Shown: piece after piece, positions 7,264 through 11,894 of the stretch | Numbering within the stretch: the first letter of the stretch is position 1 | How the letters are laid out: each line of letters opens with the position of its first letter | Origin: JACTMI01 sp964618415 | Lineage (GTDB): Bacteria > Acidobacteriota > Thermoanaerobaculia > Multivoradales > JAGPDF01 | Assembly (NCBI GenBank): GCA_964618415.1 | Contig: CAZUAT010000074.1 | Coordinates: 1-11,894 of the forward strand | Length of the DNA stretch: 11,894 nt | Reading direction: 5' to 3' | The notes under the pieces: generated by a model | Database searches by the model: none | The model's input: the letters and a program-made list of their open reading frames with translations, nothing else | What the model was told of the DNA's origin: nothing | Position numbers and translations under genes: made by a program

Positions 7264-8327
7264 GCGGGGCGGGCGAAGAACGGCGCGGGTGGGGCGTCCG
7301 CAGCGCGCTCGACGGCCACTCGCTCGCCGATCGCCGGCCGGTCCCCGGTGACCTGGACCTCGAGTTCGGCCCCTTCCACGCGCACGACGACCCACGAGAC
7401 GGCGCCGCCGAACCGGGTCGCGGCCACTTCGCCGGCCAGCGCGCCGGGCCGACCGGCCTCGGTCAGCCGCAGCTGTTCGGGTCGCAGCATCAGCTCTCCG
7501 CGCGTTCCGGGTGGAGCCGGCTGCGCCAGCGCCGCCGAGCCTCCCGGCAGGCCCGGGCCGCTGGCGGTGCGGCCGGTCGCGTCCACCGTGGCGGGCACGA
7601 AAGAGGCCCGGCCGACGAACCCGGCCACGAACCGGTCGGCGGGAGCGCGATAGAGCTCCTCGGGCGTGCCGACCTGAGCGAGTCTTCCGCCGGAGAGCAG
7701 GGCCACGCGGTGTCCGAGTTCGAACGCCTCCTCCTGCTCGTGGGTGACCAGGATCGTGGTCATGCCGAGCTCGGCGAGAAAGCGCGCCAGGTCGCGCCGG
7801 GTGCGCTCGCGCAGCGACGGGTCCAGGTTGGACAGCGGCTCGTCGAGCAGCAGCAGCTGCGGTTCGGGAGCCAGCGCGCGGGCGAGCGCCACGCGCTGCT
7901 GCTGACCGCCCGACAGTTCGCCGACCCGCCGGCTGCCGAGCCCGGCCAGTTCGACCCGGGCGAGGGCTGCCTCCACGCGCGCCGCAATCTCGGCACGCGG
8001 CAGTCGCCGTTCTTCGAGGCCGAAGGCGACGTTGCCGGCGACCGTCAGGTGAGGAAAGAGCGCATAGTGCTGGAAGACCATGCCGAAGCCGCGCCGTTCG
8101 GCGGGGAGGGGGTCGATCCGCTCACCGCCCAGCCGAATCTCGCCGGCGTCGGGGCTTTCGAAGCCGGCGACGAGGCGCAGCAGCGTCGTCTTGCCGCTGC
8201 CCGAGGGACCGAGCAGGGCGAGGATCTCACCCGGCGTGACCTCGAGTGAGAACGCCTCGAGCACCTGGACGCTGCCGAAGCGCTTGCCGACCCGATCCAG
8301 GATCAGCGGTTGGGCGGCGGGCCTCAC
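7260..8327 (-). CDS. ABC importer ATPase (FbpC/PotA type with C-terminal TOBE-like domain)
   Basis: A 355-aa ATP-binding subunit powering the neighbouring permease from the cytoplasmic side. All nucleotide-binding motifs are intact: Walker A GPSGSGKT (40-47), Q-loop VFQHYALFPH with Gln86, signature LSGGQQQR (138-145), Walker B LLLLDE (158-163), D-loop SNLD, and H-loop His196 in VTHEQEE. Beyond residue 240 an accessory domain follows, with LRPEQLRL (281-288) and a beta-rich tail typical of TOBE regulatory domains in iron, polyamine and sugar importers. The start is GTG 8327, overlapping the binding-protein stop as GTGA; the same frame stays open far upstream, but only as out-of-frame reading of the binding-protein gene. 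The stop overlaps the permease start as ATGA. Confidence 0.94.
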   Translation of the reverse strand: MRPAAQPLILDRVGKRFGSVQVLEAFSLEVTPGEILALLGPSGSGKTTLLRLVAGFESPDAGEIRLGGERIDPLPAERRGFGMVFQHYALFPHLTVAGNVAFGLEERRLPRAEIAARVEAALARVELAGLGSRRVGELSGGQQQRVALARALAPEPQLLLLDEPLSNLDPSLRERTRRDLARFLAELGMTTILVTHEQEEAFELGHRVALLSGGRLAQVGTPEELYRAPADRFVAGFVGRASFVPATVDATGRTASGPGLPGGSAALAQPAPPGTRGELMLRPEQLRLTEAGRPGALAGEVAATRFGGAVSWVVVRVEGAELEVQVTGDRPAIGERVAVERAADAPPAPFFARPA

Positions 8328-9391
8328 GGGGCGGACGACGCCCGGGCGGCGGCGCGACCGCGGCCCCGCACCTCGGCGTCCCACTGCGCCATCCACGCCG
8401 CCCCCTGCGCGGCGGCGCGGTCGGCGTCGTAATCGGCGACGACGAGCCGGGCCAGCACGTCTCGCGCCCAGTCCGGCAGCTCGTCCGGCGGCAGGTCGGT
8501 GCGGGCGGGCAGCCGGAAGGCGCGCTCGGCGGCCAGCCGTTGCGCCTCGACGCTGCCCACCCACTCGAGAAACGCCGCCGCCGCTTCGCCGTGCGGCGCG
8601 CCGGCGACCCGGGCCACCGAGTCGTCGATGACCGGCGTCCCGGAGGCCGGCAGCGCGTAGTCCACCGGATCGCCGGCGGCGCGGTGGAGCAGGACATCGG
8701 TCAGCTCCCAGACCGTGACGTCCCCCTCGCCGCGCGCCAGCTTTTCGAACAGCAGCGCCGGATTGGCCACGTAGTCGCGCGTCGCCGCGTCGAGCCGGGT
8801 GAGCCAGGCCCAGCCGTCGCTGATGGATCCGGGCCCGGCCTCCGCCCGTGCCAGCACGTAGCCGAAGAAAGTCCGCATCACGCCGGAAGCCATCGGGTCG
8901 CGCACCAGCACGCGGCCGGCAAACCGTTCGTCGAGCAGCTCCTCCCAGTCGGCCGGCGGCGCGCTGACGGTCCGGGCGTTCCAGACCAGTACCGGGATCG
9001 TGCGGTAGGTGCCGAAGTAGAGGTCGCCGCCGCCGCGGCTCGCCTCCGGCACCGCGTCGGCCCAGGACGGGCGGTAGGGCGCCAGCAGGCCGTCGGCGGC
9101 GGCGCGCGCGAAGATCGCGTCCGGACCGCCGAACCAGATGTCGGCCTGCGGGTTGGCGCGTTCGGAGCGGATCCGGTCGTAGACCTCCTGCGAGCCCATG
9201 TCGAGAAAGCGGAAGTCGATGTCCGGCCGCACGCGCTCGAACTCGACCTCGAACAGCTGCAGCAGGTCGCGGCCATGCGGCGAGTAGACGACCAGCGGGG
9301 TCCGGCCGTCGCCGCCGCAGGCGCTGAGCGTGAGTGTCAGAGCGCCCAGCGGGGCGAGGAGTCGGCGTCGGACAGCGGCAGCGCAACGCAT
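8324..9391 (-). CDS. ABC importer substrate-binding lipoprotein (AfuA/COG1840-like, annotated as iron(III)-binding)
   Basis: A 355-aa extracytoplasmic binding protein. The N-terminus is a lipoprotein signal: basic residues up to R10, a hydrophobic core, and lipobox LSAC with the modified cysteine at 25. The mature part reads as a type 2 periplasmic binding fold: LVVYSPHGRDLLQLFEVEFE (33-52), PQADIWFGGPDAIF (81-94), VLVRDPMASGV (161-171), VTVWELTD (225-232) and SGTPVIDDSVARVAGAPHGE (250-269). These match the family usually named iron(III) ABC transporter binding protein. The paired tyrosines that bind ferric iron in FbpA are not evident. The start is ATG 9391; no Shine-Dalgarno precedes it, but TAGAAT lies 8 bases upstream (9405-9400). 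It is the first gene of the ABC-MFS operon and diverges from the E1 gene. Confidence 0.9.
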   Translation of the reverse strand: MRCAAAVRRRLLAPLGALTLTLSACGGDGRTPLVVYSPHGRDLLQLFEVEFERVRPDIDFRFLDMGSQEVYDRIRSERANPQADIWFGGPDAIFARAAADGLLAPYRPSWADAVPEASRGGGDLYFGTYRTIPVLVWNARTVSAPPADWEELLDERFAGRVLVRDPMASGVMRTFFGYVLARAEAGPGSISDGWAWLTRLDAATRDYVANPALLFEKLARGEGDVTVWELTDVLLHRAAGDPVDYALPASGTPVIDDSVARVAGAPHGEAAAAFLEWVGSVEAQRLAAERAFRLPARTDLPPDELPDWARDVLARLVVADYDADRAAAQGAAWMAQWDAEVRGRGRAAARASSAP

Positions 9392-9399
9392 CGCCGGGC

Positions 9400-9439
9400 A
9401 TTCTACGGGCAACCGGACTGCCGCCCGGCGGGATATGCT
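9400..9439. promoter_or_regulatory. Divergent promoter region between the ABC operon and the E1 gene, possibly leaderless both ways
   Basis: The 57-base gap holds two -10-like hexamers: TAGAAT on the minus strand (9405-9400), 8 bases before the binding-protein ATG, and TATGCT on the plus strand (9434-9439), 9 bases before the E1 ATG. Transcription starting 6-8 bases after each would begin at or within a few bases of the start codon. Neither gene has a Shine-Dalgarno and neither has a clear -35. A palindrome CCGCC-C-GGCGG (9421-9431) lies between them and could be an operator or chance in GC-rich DNA. Confidence 0.4.
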
Positions 9440-9448
9440 TCCCGCTCC

Positions 9449-11893
9449 ATGGGCCCGGTGCTCGCCGATCCGACCCTGCTCGATACGTTTCGCCGCTGGG
9501 GATACCTCGAAGCCGACCTCGATCCGCTGGGCCGTCTCGTACCGGCCCGGGTGGCCGAACTCGCCGTGGAGGGCGAGGAGGCCGTGCGCCTGCGTGAGCT
9601 CTACTGCGGGCCGATCGGCATCGAGTTCATGCACATTCCCGACGCCGAGCGCCGGCGGTGGATCGCCGAGCGGTTCGAGGCGCCGGAGCCGCCGTTCGAT
9701 CGCGCCCGGGTGCTCGAGGAGCTGCTCCGGGCCGATCTGTTCGAGCAGTCGATCCAGGCTCGCTATACCGGTTACAAGCGGTTCTCGCTCGAAGGCCTGA
9801 CGGCTCTCATTCCGCTGCTCACGCAGCTGCTCGACGATGCGGCCGAAGCGGGGGCCGAGCAGGCGTTGCTGGCGATGAGCCACCGCGGCCGGCTCAACGT
9901 GGTCGCCGGCGTGATCGGCCGGGACCCGGTCGAGATCTTTGCCGGTTTCGAAGAGGTCGATCCGCGCAGCGTCCTCGGGTCGGGCGACGTCAAGTACCAC
10001 CTCGGCGCCACCGGGGTGCGCAAGACGCCGAGCGGCAAGCAGATCCGCCTGCACCTGAACTCCAATCCCAGCCACCTCGAAGCGGTCGTGCCAGTGGCCA
10101 TGGGCCGAGTGCGCGCCAAGCTGACGCGAGCCGGGGATCCGTCCGGCCGCGCGGTACTTCCAGTGCTCCTCCACGGGGACTCGGCCTTCGCCGGCCAGGG
10201 GATCACCGCCGAGGCGTTGAACTTGACCGGGCTGCCGGGCTATGGCATCGGCGGCGCCGTCCACGTGGTGGTCAACAACCTGATCGGCTTCACCACCGAG
10301 CCCGGCGCTTACGGCGCGACGCGTTACGCGACCGATCTCGCCAAGCGGCTGCCGATTCCGATCCTGCACGTCAACGCCGAGCGCCCGGAGGCGGTGGTGC
10401 GGGCGGCGCGCTTTGCGATGGCGTTCCGCGAGCGCTTCCGCGACGACGTGGTGATCGATCTGATCGGCTACCGCAAGCACGGCCACAGCGAGGTCGACGA
10501 TCCGACCGTGACGCAGCCGCTGCTTTACCGCCGAATCCAGGAGATGCCACCGGTCTGGCGCGGCTGGGCGCAGCGGACCGGCGTCGACGAGGCAACCATC
10601 GAGGCGCGTGCCGAGGCGTTCCGCGAGCAGCTGCGCGACGCGCAGCGCCGTGCGGCCGAACTGACCAAGGCTCCGGTGCTGCGTCGGCTGCCGGCCTACT
10701 GGGACGACTTCCGCGGCGGGCTGCACGATCCGGCGCTCGAAGTCGACACCGGCCTGGCGACGGACGAGCTCGCCCGGCTGGCCGACGCGATCTGCCAGCC
10801 GCCGGCCGGCTTCCACGCCCATCCGAAGGTCGCGCGCCTGATCGAAGAACGACGTCGGATGGGACACGGCGAAAAGCCGGTCGATTTCGGTGCCGCCGAA
10901 GCGTTCGCTTTCGGCTCCCTGCTCGAGGCCGGGGTCCCGGTCCGCCTCTCCGGCCAGGACTCACGGCGCGGCACGTTCAGCCACCGCCACTCGGTGCTGA
11001 TCGATACCGAGGGCAAGGGGGAATGGCGCCCGCTCGCGGCGCTCGCCCGCGACGGGGCATTCTTCGAAGCCTGGGACTCGACGCTGTCGGAGGCCGCCGC
11101 CATGGCCTTCGAGTACGGCTTCTCGCGCGACTATCCGGAGGCGCTGGTGGTCTGGGAGGCGCAGTTCGGTGACTTCGCCAACGGCGCCCAGGTGATCATC
11201 GACCAGTTCCTGGCCGCCGGCGAGGACAAGTGGCAGCTGTTGTCGGGTCTGGTCCTGCTGCTGCCGCATGGCTTCGAGGGGCAAGGCCCGGAGCACTCCT
11301 CGGCGCGGCTCGAGCGCTACCTGCAGCTCTCCGGCGAGGATAATTGGCAGGTCTGCCAGCCCTCGACCGCCGCGCAGTACTTCCACCTGCTGCGGCGCCA
11401 GGCGCTGCGCCGCTGGCGCAAGCCGCTGATCGTGATGACGCCGAAGTCGATGTTGCGGCACGGCGACGCCGCCTCGCCGCTGGCCGATTTCGAGCGCCCG
11501 CGCTTCCTGCCGGTGCTGCCGGATCTGGAGGTCGGTCAGGCGCGCCGGGTGCTGGTCGCCACCGGCAAGATCCTCCACGAGCTGCGCGCCGAGCGCCAGC
11601 GCCGCGGCGTCAACGATGTCGCGATCGTCGGGCTCGAGCAGCTCTACCCGTTCCCCGAGGCGGAACTGGTGGCCGAGTTCGAGCGCCATCCCGGGGCGGG
11701 CGAGATCCTGTGGGTGCAGGAGGAACCGGCGAACATGGGCGCCCACTCGTACGTGGACCCGATCCTCGACCGCCTCACCGGCCGCCGCCGGGTGCGCTCG
11801 ATCAAGCGCTCGGTCTCGGCCTCGCCGGCCACCGGCTCGGCCAAGGCCCACGCCCTCGAGCAGAAGACCCTCCTCGCCCTCGCCTTCGCCTGA
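9449..11893 (+). CDS. sucA: 2-oxoglutarate dehydrogenase E1 component, short form
   Basis: A thiamine-diphosphate-dependent decarboxylase feeding the TCA cycle (2-oxoglutarate to succinyl-CoA with E2 and E3). The 814-aa chain is complete, with TGA at 11891-11893. Conserved blocks: CGPIGIEFMHI (53-63), SHRGRLNVV with the active-site His145, NPSHLE with His209, the ThDP/magnesium motif from GDS (243) to NN (276-277), YRKHGHSEVDDP (341-352), RGTFSHRHSV (507-516), EAQFGDFANGAQVIIDQF (570-587) and LPHGFEGQGPEHSSARLERY (605-624). E. coli SucA is 933 aa; here the first ~85 residues, including the E2-contact region, and ~27 residues of linker between DPLG (25-28) and CGPIG are absent. Upstream in-frame codons show no E1 similarity, so this is not a missed start. 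Some near-invariant positions differ (NNL for NNQ). A 2-oxoadipate E1 (DHTKD1-like) is an alternative. Confidence 0.92.
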   Translation: MGPVLADPTLLDTFRRWGYLEADLDPLGRLVPARVAELAVEGEEAVRLRELYCGPIGIEFMHIPDAERRRWIAERFEAPEPPFDRARVLEELLRADLFEQSIQARYTGYKRFSLEGLTALIPLLTQLLDDAAEAGAEQALLAMSHRGRLNVVAGVIGRDPVEIFAGFEEVDPRSVLGSGDVKYHLGATGVRKTPSGKQIRLHLNSNPSHLEAVVPVAMGRVRAKLTRAGDPSGRAVLPVLLHGDSAFAGQGITAEALNLTGLPGYGIGGAVHVVVNNLIGFTTEPGAYGATRYATDLAKRLPIPILHVNAERPEAVVRAARFAMAFRERFRDDVVIDLIGYRKHGHSEVDDPTVTQPLLYRRIQEMPPVWRGWAQRTGVDEATIEARAEAFREQLRDAQRRAAELTKAPVLRRLPAYWDDFRGGLHDPALEVDTGLATDELARLADAICQPPAGFHAHPKVARLIEERRRMGHGEKPVDFGAAEAFAFGSLLEAGVPVRLSGQDSRRGTFSHRHSVLIDTEGKGEWRPLAALARDGAFFEAWDSTLSEAAAMAFEYGFSRDYPEALVVWEAQFGDFANGAQVIIDQFLAAGEDKWQLLSGLVLLLPHGFEGQGPEHSSARLERYLQLSGEDNWQVCQPSTAAQYFHLLRRQALRRWRKPLIVMTPKSMLRHGDAASPLADFERPRFLPVLPDLEVGQARRVLVATGKILHELRAERQRRGVNDVAIVGLEQLYPFPEAELVAEFERHPGAGEILWVQEEPANMGAHSYVDPILDRLTGRRRVRSIKRSVSASPATGSAKAHALEQKTLLALAFA

Positions 11894-11894
11894 C

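Noticed and set aside
8246..9448. About 400 in-frame codons upstream of the E1 start on the plus strand, which could suggest a longer E1.
   Set aside because: The upstream codons are antisense to the binding-protein gene and show no resemblance to an E1 N-terminus. ATG 9449 is the only sensible start.
8324..10867. An 847-codon open frame on the minus strand fused upstream of the binding protein and antisense to the E1 gene.
   Set aside because: The E1 protein is clearly real on the plus strand, and the antisense translation is Arg/Gly/Pro-rich without recognisable domains. Long shadow frames are expected in DNA of this GC content. The lipoprotein signal fixes the real start at 9391.

Overview
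The window is GC-rich bacterial chromosomal DNA (roughly 70 percent G+C by eye) with dense coding and intergenic gaps of at most about 155 bases. It is mostly core-type genes: enolase, a division protein, initiator tRNA, transporters and a TCA-cycle dehydrogenase. I see no phage, insertion sequence, CRISPR array or other mobile DNA. The lipoprotein binding protein, FtsB-type division protein and probably exported tricorn-like protease fit a Gram-negative (diderm) bacterium. The mix of a tricorn-like protease, a CitMHS-type antiporter and a short 2-oxoglutarate dehydrogenase E1 makes me think of Acidobacteriota or a similar high-GC lineage. That placement is inference and not proven by the sequence.

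Left part (1-2477), all on the minus strand: the N-terminus of a tricorn-like S41 protease runs off the left edge. To its right is ftsB, overlapped by 4 bases with the end of eno, and eno has its own readable promoter. To the right of eno is sugE, a guanidinium exporter of the small multidrug resistance family.

Middle (2634-4299), plus strand: a predicted ion or carboxylate antiporter of the CitMHS/NhaD type is transcribed divergently from sugE. It is followed by a free-standing initiator tRNA-fMet gene with a good promoter and a strong intrinsic terminator.

Right part (4328-9391), minus strand: a four-gene operon encodes, in order of transcription, a lipoprotein substrate-binding protein, an ABC ATPase, a two-domain fused permease and an MFS transporter. 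Each junction is a 4-base stop/start overlap (GTGA, ATGA, TTGA), so the four are probably translationally coupled. The ABC part has the architecture of ferric-iron importers, but the binding protein lacks an obvious tyrosine pair for iron, so its substrate is open.

Right edge (9449-11893), plus strand: a complete but short (814 aa) 2-oxoglutarate dehydrogenase E1. It lacks the N-terminal region that in the E. coli enzyme contacts E2. It diverges from the ABC operon across a 57-base gap in which both start codons lack a Shine-Dalgarno sequence and both have a -10-like hexamer 8-9 bases upstream, suggesting leaderless or near-leaderless mRNAs. I found no clearly new multi-gene defence or mobile system. 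The points most worth a second look are the ABC-MFS operon, the unusual E1 and the possible leaderless divergent promoter.
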